A stretch of 64,000 bases of DNA. Source: AC-32 sp963719275 (GTDB lineage: Bacteria > Actinomycetota > Thermoleophilia > Gaiellales > Gaiellaceae). Positions 1 through 7,388 of the stretch are shown piece after piece (the first letter of the stretch is position 1; every line of letters begins with the position of its first letter). A program made the translations under genes and the position numbers. The DNA lies in the NCBI GenBank assembly GCA_963719275.1, contig CAVRBT010000010.1, positions 434,001-498,000 on the forward strand, read 5' to 3'. The notes under the pieces were generated by a model. That model was not told the DNA's origin. It saw only the letters and a list, made by a program, of their open reading frames with translations, and made no database searches.

Positions 1-525
1 CAGCGCGACCTGGTTCGAGACCGCGCTCGCGTAACGGACGGTGTAGCGCGCTTCGGCCGTGCCCACGCGGCCGCGCACGACGAAGCTGCCGTTCCGGGTG
101 GTTCGCGTGGTCGCGATTCGCTGCCCGTCGCGGTAGAGGGCGATGCGCGCGCCCTTCGCCACGGGGAGGAGCCGGCCGCGGAACCGCGCGAGCTGTCGGA
201 AGTGGCCGCTTCGCGGGCCGGCAAGCATGAGGCCGGTCGCCGTTACGACGACCGTCGCCTGTGCGGTCTCGCCGCCCGCGTTCGTTGCGGTCACGCGCGC
301 GGTGAAGCGCCCGGCCGCGTAGGTGTGCTGGACGACCGCACCGTCGGCGCCGGTGCCGTCGCCGAGGTCCCAGTGGTAAGTGGCCGCATCGCCGGTCGCC
401 GTCAGGGTGACCGCCAGCGGCGCCGCGCCGGTCGCCGGCGTCGCCTGCGCCGTCAGTGCAGGAGGTGCCGCGCGCGCCGCGGGAGCGAGCGTCAACGCCG
501 CCAGGAAAACCGTTGCACGCCGCAC
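1..525 (-). CDS. Secreted PKD-domain protein (3' end beyond window)
   Basis: Reading leftwards from GTG at 525 gives a typical signal peptide (MRRATVFLAALTLAPAARA) followed by a PKD-type Ig-like domain containing YHWDLGDGTGADG and a HTYAAGRFTARVTATN segment, the hallmark of PKD folds. After about residue 95 a second beta-rich region follows (RIALYRDGQRIATT, VRYASAVSNQVAL). The frame is still open at base 1, so the protein is truncated by the window edge. An in-frame TAG at 546-544 limits how far upstream the start can be. It starts 18 bp after the CPBP gene and probably belongs to the same minus-strand run. PKD domains usually mediate protein or glycan contacts outside the cell; the specific role here is unknown. 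Confidence 0.8.
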   Translation of the reverse strand, partial: MRRATVFLAALTLAPAARAAPPALTAQATPATGAAPLAVTLTATGDAATYHWDLGDGTGADGAVVQHTYAAGRFTARVTATNAGGETAQATVVVTATGLMLAGPRSGHFRQLARFRGRLLPVAKGARIALYRDGQRIATTRTTRNGSFVVRGRVGTAEARYTVRYASAVSNQVAL

Positions 526-543
526 GCGATCAGCATAGAGCAG

Positions 544-1197
544 CTACCGGGCAAGAGCTTCGGCCAGCGCGAGGCCGTTGAAGCAGGCGTGCAGCAGCAT
601 CCCGGGGTAGAGGCTGTCGGTGCGGACTCGCACGATTGCAACTGCAACGCCGAAGAGGAAGAGCGCGGGGAACCCCTCGACGAGCCCGTGGTCGGCCGCG
701 AACGCCGCTGCGGTTCCCGCGACGGCAATGACGGTTCCGAACCGCGCGAGCAGCGCGAAGCCGACGCCGCGGAAGGTGAACTCCTCGGCGATGGGCGCGA
801 CGATCGCGACGACGACCGCGTTGAGCGCGTACGGCAGCGCCTTCGAGGAGTCCCAGTGCTTCGGCTCGAGGCCCTGTTCCTGCGTCGCGTGCAGGATCGC
901 CTCGAGCGCCACCTCGGCGGCCAGGAGCGCGATCAGCACGACGAGCGTGAACCCGAGCGCCCTGGGCCAGGAGCGCGGCCGACGCAACGCGAGCTCCTCT
1001 CGCGAAAGACCCCGCGCGATCCACAGCACGAGCGCAAGGGTGATCGCGTAGAAGATCACCCCGCTGATCGCGGTGTCGTAGCGGTAGAGCGTGTCCGGGG
1101 GCGGCTTGCCCGAGATGAAGCGGCTGGCGTAGTTCAGGGCGGCCAGCGAGCCGACGAGCGCGAGCCAGCCGGCGAGCTTTGCGTTGCGCGTCTTCAT
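544..1197 (-). CDS. CPBP family intramembrane metalloprotease
   Basis: 217 aa with several hydrophobic segments (about residues 8-25, 43-62, 80-102, 122-136, 145-168, 177-190). The CPBP/Abi (CAAX prenyl protease 2-like) motifs are present: EExxxR at E138-E139-R143 (EEFTFR), a His at 170, and HxxxN at H203-N207 (HACFN). In the family these bind zinc in the membrane and cleave peptide bonds. Its ATG overlaps the end of the upstream HAD gene by 4 bp (ATGA), so the two are translationally coupled. The substrate is unknown; bacterial CPBP proteins act in protein processing or in self-immunity to bacteriocins, and no bacteriocin genes are visible nearby. Confidence 0.85.
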   Translation of the reverse strand: MKTRNAKLAGWLALVGSLAALNYASRFISGKPPPDTLYRYDTAISGVIFYAITLALVLWIARGLSREELALRRPRSWPRALGFTLVVLIALLAAEVALEAILHATQEQGLEPKHWDSSKALPYALNAVVVAIVAPIAEEFTFRGVGFALLARFGTVIAVAGTAAAFAADHGLVEGFPALFLFGVAVAIVRVRTDSLYPGMLLHACFNGLALAEALAR

Positions 1198-1820
1198 GTG
1201 AGTGCCTTGACGGCCTGGGCGAGCGGCGCCGGCGCGAAATGCATGCCGGCCGCCGACGCTCCGGCTTCGTCGGACTCGCTGTCGCCGACGTGCAGCGCAC
1301 GGCCCGGCTGCACCCGGAGACGCTCGAGCGCGAGCGTGAAGACGGCGAGGTCAGGCTTGGGCGCGCCGGCCTCGGCGGAGGTCACCACGGTCACGTCGCC
1401 GAGGCCGAGGGCCTGCAGATGCCGCGCGAGGCCGTAGTCCCAGTTCGAGATGACCGCGAGGGCAAGACCGTGGCGCCGAAGGTTCGCTAACGCCGCTCCC
1501 GCGTTCGGCAGCAGCTCGAACTGCATCGCAGTCACGAAGCCGTCCACGAACGCCTCAGGCGCGAGGTCCGACTCCAGCTCGCCGAGGATGATCGCGACAC
1601 AGCGGTGCCGCAGGTCGTAGAGGCTCGCCTCGTCCCGGCCCTCGAACGAATGCTCGCGGTAGTAGGCGCTCTCCTTCGCGAACGCACGCGCGACCGCCTC
1701 AGCGTCGCGCTCGACCCCCAGGGCGGCGAGCCCGTCCCGCAGCGGCGGCACCGGATCCGTGAGTCGGACGAGCGTGCCGTACGCGTCGATCGTGACCGCG
1801 TCGAGCTCGGCGAGCCGCAT
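1194..1820 (-). CDS. HAD superfamily hydrolase (HAD-IA)
   Basis: 208 aa haloacid dehalogenase-fold phosphatase. Motif I is IDAYGTL with nucleophile D12; the usual second Asp is Tyr, as in 2-haloacid dehalogenase and some HAD-IA phosphatases. Motif II is VISNWD, motif III is the Lys in GAPKPD, and motif IV is HVGDSESDE, which binds Mg2+. An alpha-helical cap lies between residues 20 and 95. The ATG at 1820 overlaps the stop of the upstream lipoprotein gene by one base, and its 3' end overlaps the CPBP gene by 4 bp, so it is mid-operon. The substrate cannot be assigned; a small phosphorylated metabolite is the likely class. Confidence 0.85.
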   Translation of the reverse strand: MRLAELDAVTIDAYGTLVRLTDPVPPLRDGLAALGVERDAEAVARAFAKESAYYREHSFEGRDEASLYDLRHRCVAIILGELESDLAPEAFVDGFVTAMQFELLPNAGAALANLRRHGLALAVISNWDYGLARHLQALGLGDVTVVTSAEAGAPKPDLAVFTLALERLRVQPGRALHVGDSESDEAGASAAGMHFAPAPLAQAVKALT

Positions 1821-2668
1821 CAGGGATGCAGGATCCGCGCAACCTCGACCAGCGCGGTCCCGACGGCCGGCCCCGCCACGCTCGCCTCGGGTGGCAGCAG
1901 CGCGAAGTGCCCTGCCTTGACGGCGCGCAACCCGCGTGTCCCCGGCCGCGACCGGAGCTGCCTCAGCGTTCGGCCGCTCGCGGCGGTCGCGAGGTAGAAG
2001 TCGGGGTCGAACTGCCTGAGCCGCTGCAGGGGAAACGGTCCCTGCTCCGGGCTCGCGCCGGCGACGCTGCGGCCGTGCGCCTCCGCGACCAGGTCGCCGA
2101 GCAGGCCGCGGCTCGAGACCGTGGAGAAGTCGCCGTCGTCGACGAAGGCGGTCACAACGTTCGTGCCGGCGAGCCTTGTCGCGACCGCTCGTCTCTTGGC
2201 CTGGATCGCGGCGGTGAGGCGCCGGGCCTCGATCGGGGTCCCGGTGATGAGGCCGATCTCGCCGATCCCCTGGACCACGTCATCCAGCGAGCTGCTGGGC
2301 TCGACGTAGACCTGCGCCTTCGTCGCTGCGCGGGCGCGAGCGAGGTCGAGCGGGTCGATGCCGCTCGAGGCCACGATCAGGTTGGGCTTCGCCTTGCGGA
2401 TCGCGTCGACGAGCGGCAGGCCGACCAGCGTGTCGTTGACCGGCACGATTCGCCGGCCGAGCCCGAGCGAGCGCAGGATCTGGCGCGGCCCCGCGCCGAC
2501 CGGGACGATCCGGTGCGGTGCCGAGTTCACCACGGTCGCCCGGTCGCCGCCGCCCTGCACCGTGACGGGGTAGCTCTCGGCCAGCGCTCCCGTCGGTTCC
2601 TTCCGCTCGCCGCAGGCTGTGCCGGCAAGAAGCAGGAGTGCCGCCGCCCCAGCGAGCGCGATTCTCAC
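1820..2668 (-). CDS. ABC transporter substrate-binding lipoprotein (TroA/BtuF-like)
   Basis: 282 aa. The GTG start at 2668 gives a lipoprotein signal with Cys at residue 19 (LLLLAGTAC), predicting a membrane-anchored extracytoplasmic protein. The body matches the helical-backbone periplasmic binding family used for iron-siderophore, cobalamin and metal uptake: HRIVPVGAGPRQILRSLGLG, KPNLIVASSGIDP and VVQGIGEIGLITG are characteristic segments. GTG overlaps the mannosyltransferase stop (GTGA). No permease or ATPase gene is adjacent, so it either serves a transporter encoded elsewhere or has been repurposed. The ligand is not predictable from what I can see. Confidence 0.8.
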   Translation of the reverse strand: MRIALAGAAALLLLAGTACGERKEPTGALAESYPVTVQGGGDRATVVNSAPHRIVPVGAGPRQILRSLGLGRRIVPVNDTLVGLPLVDAIRKAKPNLIVASSGIDPLDLARARAATKAQVYVEPSSSLDDVVQGIGEIGLITGTPIEARRLTAAIQAKRRAVATRLAGTNVVTAFVDDGDFSTVSSRGLLGDLVAEAHGRSVAGASPEQGPFPLQRLRQFDPDFYLATAASGRTLRQLRSRPGTRGLRAVKAGHFALLPPEASVAGPAVGTALVEVARILHP

Positions 2669-3909
2669 GCGACCCACTGCCAGAGCGCCCACTGGGCCAC
2701 CGAGACCCCGAGCAGTAGCGAGCTGACGGCGACGATCGCGGTGTGGGCACGCGGACGGCCGCCGATGACGGCGAGGGCGAGGAAGAGCGGGAAGATGGTC
2801 AGGCCGAAGCGCGGCAGCGAGAGCAACGGCCAGCGCTCGCTCGGGACGCTCAGCGGAATCGCGAGGCTGACCGCCGCGAACAGCCCATACGGCGCGCCGA
2901 AGCGCCGCCAGGCGATCACTGTTAGCACGACGAAGAGCACGAGGAACGCGAGCGTTTCCAGGTTCAGGGTCGCCACCCGGATCGGATCCGCGTCCTGCAC
3001 CGGCGCCCAGTAGCGATGGGTGTGCGAGCCGGAAGCGAGCTGCTCGATCCCGGCCCAGCCCGCCCGGAGCCCGTCCCAGATCCCGCCGAGCGGGCCTGCC
3101 GGCGAGAGGTTGCGGTTCCAGCGGTGCTGCGCCCCGAGGAACAGCCACGCGTCGCCCTTCGCCTGCCAGAGGTAGAGCGGGTACGCCGCGAAGACGAGCG
3201 GCGCGACCAGCAGGCCGGCGAAGGCGCGCAGCCGGTCTCGCTGCTGCCACGCGAGCAGCGCCAGCGCGGGCAGGAGAGCGAGCGCGGTCGGCCTGGTGAG
3301 CAGCGCGAGCCCGGTCACTGCTCCCGCGGCCAGGAATCGTCCTCGCTCGGCGAGCACGAAGGCCGCCAGCGTGAGCAGCAGGTAGAGCGACTCGCTGTAG
3401 ACCGCCTGGAGGAAGAACGCAAACGGGAAGAGCGCGAGGTAGAGGACCGTGCGGCGACCTCCGTCGGCGCCGAGTCGCTCTTCGGCGACGCGGTACATGA
3501 GCAGGAAGGCACCGAGCGCTGCCGCCAGCGAGACGAGGATCCCGGCGAGCACGTAGTGGCCAAAAAGGACGCGTCCTACGAGGCCCGCGGCCCCCGGGTA
3601 GAGCGGGTAGAACGCGGCCGAGCCGGCCCGCGCGTACCCGTGCTCGGCGATGCCGAGGAACCAGACGCTGTCCCAACGCGCCCAGACGTCGGTGAAGGCG
3701 CCGAGGTCGTGTGTGAGCGACGGGATGTCCCAGACGTCCGCGCGCGGGTGCCGGTTCGGCACGAATACGAACAGCGAGAACAGCGCCGCGGCCCAGATCG
3801 CGGCACGCGTCCAGAGGAAGATCTCCGGCGCGGGGTTTCCGGCGCGCGGCAGCCGCAAATCGCGGCGTGCCGTCCGCTTCGGCGAGCGCACCCGTTGACC
3901 GGCGGACAC
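2665..3909 (-). CDS. PIG-V-like mannosyltransferase, polytopic membrane protein
   Basis: About 414 aa from GTG at 3909; GTG 3891 is an alternative. After a basic N-terminus there are many hydrophobic helices. The early extracytoplasmic loop has VWARWDSVWFLGIAEHGY followed by AAFYPLYPG, the signature of the PIG-V/GPI mannosyltransferase 2-like family (GT-C fold, polyprenyl-phosphate sugar donors). The Asp pair in that loop is the presumed catalytic site. It heads the minus-strand operon and is divergent from the DUF2203 gene with 19 bp between starts. A TATCAT hexamer at 3923-3918 lies 8 nt before the GTG, consistent with a leaderless promoter. The acceptor is unknown, probably a cell-wall lipid or glycoprotein. 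Confidence 0.8.
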   Translation of the reverse strand: MSAGQRVRSPKRTARRDLRLPRAGNPAPEIFLWTRAAIWAAALFSLFVFVPNRHPRADVWDIPSLTHDLGAFTDVWARWDSVWFLGIAEHGYARAGSAAFYPLYPGAAGLVGRVLFGHYVLAGILVSLAAALGAFLLMYRVAEERLGADGGRRTVLYLALFPFAFFLQAVYSESLYLLLTLAAFVLAERGRFLAAGAVTGLALLTRPTALALLPALALLAWQQRDRLRAFAGLLVAPLVFAAYPLYLWQAKGDAWLFLGAQHRWNRNLSPAGPLGGIWDGLRAGWAGIEQLASGSHTHRYWAPVQDADPIRVATLNLETLAFLVLFVVLTVIAWRRFGAPYGLFAAVSLAIPLSVPSERWPLLSLPRFGLTIFPLFLALAVIGGRPRAHTAIVAVSSLLLGVSVAQWALWQWVA

Positions 3910-3928
3910 GGCGCGCGATGATACTCGG

Positions 3929-4336
3929 ATGGCCGAGCGGCACTTCACTCCCGAGGAGGCCAACCTCCTGCTGGAGCAGGTCCGGCCGGTGGCGGAGTCG
4001 CTCGTCGCGCACCGGCGCGCCTTCACGATTGCGGCCGCCCGGCGGGCGCGTCTCGCGCAGCGGATCTCTGGGAACGGCGGCGATTTCGACCCACAGGAGC
4101 CGAGCGAGCTGGACGAGCAGCTCGAGCTGGAGGCCGAGGCGGTCGCGCGCGCGGTAGAGGAGCTGCAGGGGCTCGGCGTCCTGGTCAAGGACCTCGACCG
4201 CGGGCTCGTCGACTTCCCGGCCTTGCGCGATGACGAGGAGGTGCTGCTCTGCTGGGAGGTCGGTGAGGCCGCGGTCGCCTACTGGCACGGTCTCGAAGAA
4301 GGCTTCGCGGGCAGGAAACCTTTGCCTCTCGACTAA
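3929..4336 (+). CDS. DUF2203 family protein
   Basis: 135 aa, cytoplasmic, helical and acidic. It matches DUF2203 throughout: HFTPEEANLLLEQVRPV at the N-terminus, a long helical middle rich in Glu/Arg, then LVDFPALRDDEEVLLCWEVG and the C-terminal YWHGLEEGFAGRKPL block that defines the family. The function is unknown. The ATG is 12 bp from the next gene's upstream spacer, suggesting cotranscription with the mechanosensitive channel. A GATACT hexamer sits only 3 nt before the ATG, so the promoter is not certain. Confidence 0.85.
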   Translation: MAERHFTPEEANLLLEQVRPVAESLVAHRRAFTIAAARRARLAQRISGNGGDFDPQEPSELDEQLELEAEAVARAVEELQGLGVLVKDLDRGLVDFPALRDDEEVLLCWEVGEAAVAYWHGLEEGFAGRKPLPLD

Positions 4337-4348
4337 CCCGCTTCTGAT

Positions 4349-5071
4349 ATGTCGGACTGGCACCGCCTAGCCGTCTTCGGCGCGGTCCTGCTCGTCACGT
4401 TTGTTGTTGCCCGCATCGTCGACCGCAGGTTCGCGCGCCGCGACCTCCCACCGGAGGTGGTCACGCGCTACCAGGTGCTGCGGCGCACCGTCTTCACGCT
4501 GATTGTCTTCGTCGGCGTGCTCTCGGCGCTGCTGGTGATCCCACAGGTGCGCGCGGTCGCCACGGGGATCCTCGCCTCCTCGGCCGTGATCGGGATCATC
4601 GTCGGCTTCGCGGCACAGCGGACGATCGGGAACTTCATCGCGGGGCTGCTGATCGCGTTCGCCCAGCCGTTGCGGCTGGGCGACTACGTCGAGACCGCAG
4701 GTATTACGGGCGTGGTCGAGGAGATCGGCCTCACCTACACGTTCATTCGCATCGACGACAACGACCGCCTCGTCGTCCCAAACGAGAAGATCGCCTCGGA
4801 TACCATCCGGAATTCGTCCATTCGCAGCCGAAAGAAGCTCGCGCACGTGACCGTCCAGGTTCCTCTCGACACCGATCTCGAAGCCGTCCGAACGCTGCTG
4901 CGCGAAGCCGCGCAGGACGAGCGCGCGGAAATCGCGGTGACGGAGCTCGCGGACAAGGCGACAGTGCGGGTCAGCGTCTGGGCGCCCGACGAGCCGAGCG
5001 CGGAGCGGCTCGAGCACGAGCTCCTCCTGCGCTCACACGCACGACTGCGCGAGGCCGGGGTCTTCGCATGA
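4349..5071 (+). CDS. Small-conductance mechanosensitive channel (MscS family)
   Basis: 240 aa with three transmembrane segments (about 8-22, 46-66, 73-105). The third, GILASSAVIGIIVGFAAQ followed by RTIGNFIAGLLIAF, is the pore-lining TM3 of MscS with its Gly/Ala packing. The beta domain follows (PLRLGDYVETAGITGVVEEI, DDNDRLVVPNEKIASD), then the alpha/beta C-terminal domain. The protein is a minimal MscS without large periplasmic or cytoplasmic additions. MscS channels open on membrane tension to release solutes during osmotic downshock. The stop overlaps the start of the penicillin-binding protein (ATGA), linking osmotic safety and wall synthesis in one transcript. Confidence 0.92.
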   Translation: MSDWHRLAVFGAVLLVTFVVARIVDRRFARRDLPPEVVTRYQVLRRTVFTLIVFVGVLSALLVIPQVRAVATGILASSAVIGIIVGFAAQRTIGNFIAGLLIAFAQPLRLGDYVETAGITGVVEEIGLTYTFIRIDDNDRLVVPNEKIASDTIRNSSIRSRKKLAHVTVQVPLDTDLEAVRTLLREAAQDERAEIAVTELADKATVRVSVWAPDEPSAERLEHELLLRSHARLREAGVFA

Positions 5072-7284
5072 CGCCCCCGCCGCCTCCGCCCCGCGGGCGC
5101 GGCCGCCGGCAGGACGACGAGCTCGAGCACGTCCTGCGGCAGAGCCGGCGCCGCCGCGGCCGCAGAAAGGGCAAGCGTAAGCGGCGCACCGCGCTGATCC
5201 TCGTGGTGTTGCTGGTGATCGTTCTGGCGGCCATCGCCTCGGGCGTCGGTGCGGTCGCGAAGTTCCGTTCCGACTGCAGCCTGAAGGACCTGAAGCCGGT
5301 CCAGATCGGCCAGAACTCCTTCGTGTACGCGGCCGACGGCTCGCTGCTCGGAGCGATCCCGGCCGAGCGGAACCGACAGCCGGTGGCGCTCTGGCGCGTC
5401 AGCCCGTGGATGCGCAAGGCGACGGTCGCGATCGAGGACCACCGCTTCTACGAGCACGGCGGCGTCGACTACGAAGGCATCGCGCGCGCGGCCTGGAAGG
5501 ACCTTCGCGCCGGCCACGTCGTCCAGGGCGGCTCGACGATCACGCAGCAGCTCGTCCGGAATCTCTACATCTCGAAGGAACGGACGCTGAGCCGGAAGGT
5601 CAAGGAAGCGTGCCTCGCGATCAAGCTCTCGCGCGCCCGCTCGAAGGACTGGATCCTCGGCCAGTACATGAACCAGGTCTACTACGGGAACCACGCCTAC
5701 GGGATCGAGGCGGCGTCGCAGACCTACTTCTCCAAGCACGCGCGCTTCCTCACGCTTTCGCAGGCCGCACTGCTCGCGGGTCTTCCGCAGGCCCCGTCGG
5801 TGTACGACCCGCTGCACAGGCCGGCGGCCGCGATCGAGCGGCGGGATCAGGTCCTGCGCGCGATGCGCGACAACGGCGACATCACCGAGGCGCAGTACCA
5901 GACGGCGGTCGCGCAGGTCGCGCAGAAGGACCTGCGGCTGAGGCCGGGAAAGCTCTACACGCGCATTCGCGAGCCGTACTTCTTCAGCTACGTGCGCGAC
6001 GAGCTGATCGCCGAGTACGGTGCGAACACCGTCCGCAGCGGCGGCCTCAAGGTCTACACGACGATCACCCCGCGTCTCCAGATCGCTGCGCGCAAGGCGA
6101 TCCGCGACACGCTCTCCCTGCGCAACGACCCGGCCGCCGCGGTCGTGTCGATCAACCCGGCCAGCGGTGCGATCCGCGCGATGACCGCGGTGACGCCCGG
6201 GCGGTACGGCAACCAGTTCAACCTCGTCGCGCAGGCGCGCCGCCAACCCGGCTCGACGTTCAAGACGTTCGTCCTCGCCGCTGCGATCGAGCAAGGCATG
6301 AACCCGAGCACGACCTACTACACGTCCGCGCCGTTCCACTACCAGCCCGACCCGTACACGCCCGCATGGGACGTGCAGACCTACGACCACTCGTACTCGG
6401 GCTCGATCTCCGTGGAGAGCGCGACCCTCGCGTCCGACAACACGGTGTACGCACAGCTGACCCTCGACGTCGCCCCCGAGAAGGTCGCGGAGATGGCGCA
6501 CAAGCTCGGCGTCCTCTCGCACCTCGACGTCGTGCCGGCAATGGGCCTCGGGGCCGACGCGATCTCGCCCCTCGAGGAGGCCTCGGCGTACGCGACCCTG
6601 GCCGCGGGCGGCGTCTACTCGAAGCCGATGGCGATCCGCAAGGTCGTCCTCGCCAACGGCCGCGAGGACACCGACGCCGGCTGGGGCCAACCGCAGCGCA
6701 GGCGCGTGATCTCGGACGGCGTCGCCTACGAGGTGACGAAGATCCTCGAGCAGAACATGCTCTCGGGCACGGGCGTGGGCGCCTACTTCGGTCGCCCCGC
6801 CGCCGGCAAGACCGGCACGACCGACAACCACGCCGACGCCTGGTTCTCGGGCTACCTGCCGCAGCTGGAGACGACGGTCTGGGTCGGGTACCCGCAAGGT
6901 GAGATTCCGATGGAGAACGTGCACGGGATCTCGGTCGCGGGTGGCACGTTCCCCGCGACGATCTGGCGGTTGTTCATGGAACAGGCGATGGGCAACATGC
7001 CGGCGCTGACGTGGCAGGACCCGCGCGACCCGGTGGAGTGGAAACCGTTCACGCAAGGCCAGTACGGCTCGAGCCTGCGGCCGACTACGACGTACTACTA
7101 CTCGCCGACGACCACCTCGCCGACGACGACCGGCGGCAATAACGCGCCGCCGCCTCCGCCTCCGCCCCCGGCGACGACGGGGCGGACGATCACCACCGCG
7201 CCCCCAGCGCCTCCTCCTCCGCCCGAGCCGCCACCACCCCCGGTGCCTCCGCCTCCGCCACCACCGCCGGCGCCGGGGAAGTAG
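5068..7284 (+). CDS. Class A penicillin-binding protein (transglycosylase/transpeptidase)
   Basis: 738 aa bifunctional peptidoglycan synthase. A short Pro/Arg/Lys-rich cytoplasmic tail precedes one TM helix (about 41-63). The GT51 domain has the catalytic Glu E123 in AIEDHRFYEHGGVDY, then QGGSTITQQLVRNLY. The transpeptidase domain has S396 in GSTFK (SxxK), an SDN motif (SDNTVYAQ), and KTGT at K581. The C-terminal 75 residues are an extreme Thr/Pro-rich tail with long Pro runs, probably a wall-spanning or disordered linker. The start overlaps the MscS stop (ATGA). Confidence 0.95.
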   Translation: MTPPPPPPRGRGRRQDDELEHVLRQSRRRRGRRKGKRKRRTALILVVLLVIVLAAIASGVGAVAKFRSDCSLKDLKPVQIGQNSFVYAADGSLLGAIPAERNRQPVALWRVSPWMRKATVAIEDHRFYEHGGVDYEGIARAAWKDLRAGHVVQGGSTITQQLVRNLYISKERTLSRKVKEACLAIKLSRARSKDWILGQYMNQVYYGNHAYGIEAASQTYFSKHARFLTLSQAALLAGLPQAPSVYDPLHRPAAAIERRDQVLRAMRDNGDITEAQYQTAVAQVAQKDLRLRPGKLYTRIREPYFFSYVRDELIAEYGANTVRSGGLKVYTTITPRLQIAARKAIRDTLSLRNDPAAAVVSINPASGAIRAMTAVTPGRYGNQFNLVAQARRQPGSTFKTFVLAAAIEQGMNPSTTYYTSAPFHYQPDPYTPAWDVQTYDHSYSGSISVESATLASDNTVYAQLTLDVAPEKVAEMAHKLGVLSHLDVVPAMGLGADAISPLEEASAYATLAAGGVYSKPMAIRKVVLANGREDTDAGWGQPQRRRVISDGVAYEVTKILEQNMLSGTGVGAYFGRPAAGKTGTTDNHADAWFSGYLPQLETTVWVGYPQGEIPMENVHGISVAGGTFPATIWRLFMEQAMGNMPALTWQDPRDPVEWKPFTQGQYGSSLRPTTTYYYSPTTTSPTTTGGNNAPPPPPPPPATTGRTITTAPPAPPPPPEPPPPPVPPPPPPPPAPGK

Positions 7285-7325
7285 GCGTATGGCGTCCGAC
7301 TAGTTCCCGCGTGTCGGGTGGCCAT

Positions 7326-7386
7326 TTCAGACGGACGCGCCCGCCAAGCCGGCACGCCCTGAAAGCGGCGCCGCAAGCGGCGCTTC
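7326..7386 (-). repeat. Family B REP-like element, copy 1 (reverse)
   Basis: Read on the minus strand this matches the two-hairpin consensus: a first hairpin GCGCCGCTTGCGGCGC, then TCAGGGCG, a second GC hairpin with TTG loop, and CGTCCGTCTGA. It lies between the penicillin-binding protein gene and the GT87 gene and ends 2 bp before the GTG at 7389. An apparent upstream extension of the GT87 frame is therefore repeat sequence, not protein. Confidence 0.8.
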
Positions 7387-7388
7387 GG

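Noticed and set aside
202..1437. Long plus-strand open frame of 411 codons
   Set aside because: Antisense to three genes with clear protein families; composition is Arg/Gly/Ala-rich shadow typical of high-GC DNA.
4735..7056. 773-codon minus-strand open frame over the penicillin-binding protein gene
   Set aside because: The sense strand carries all transglycosylase and transpeptidase motifs; the antisense product is low-complexity Arg/Val/Asp.
7084..7284. Tandem repeat or CRISPR-like array at the end of the penicillin-binding protein gene
   Set aside because: The repetition is irregular Pro and Thr codon runs in frame, a low-complexity protein tail with no spacers.
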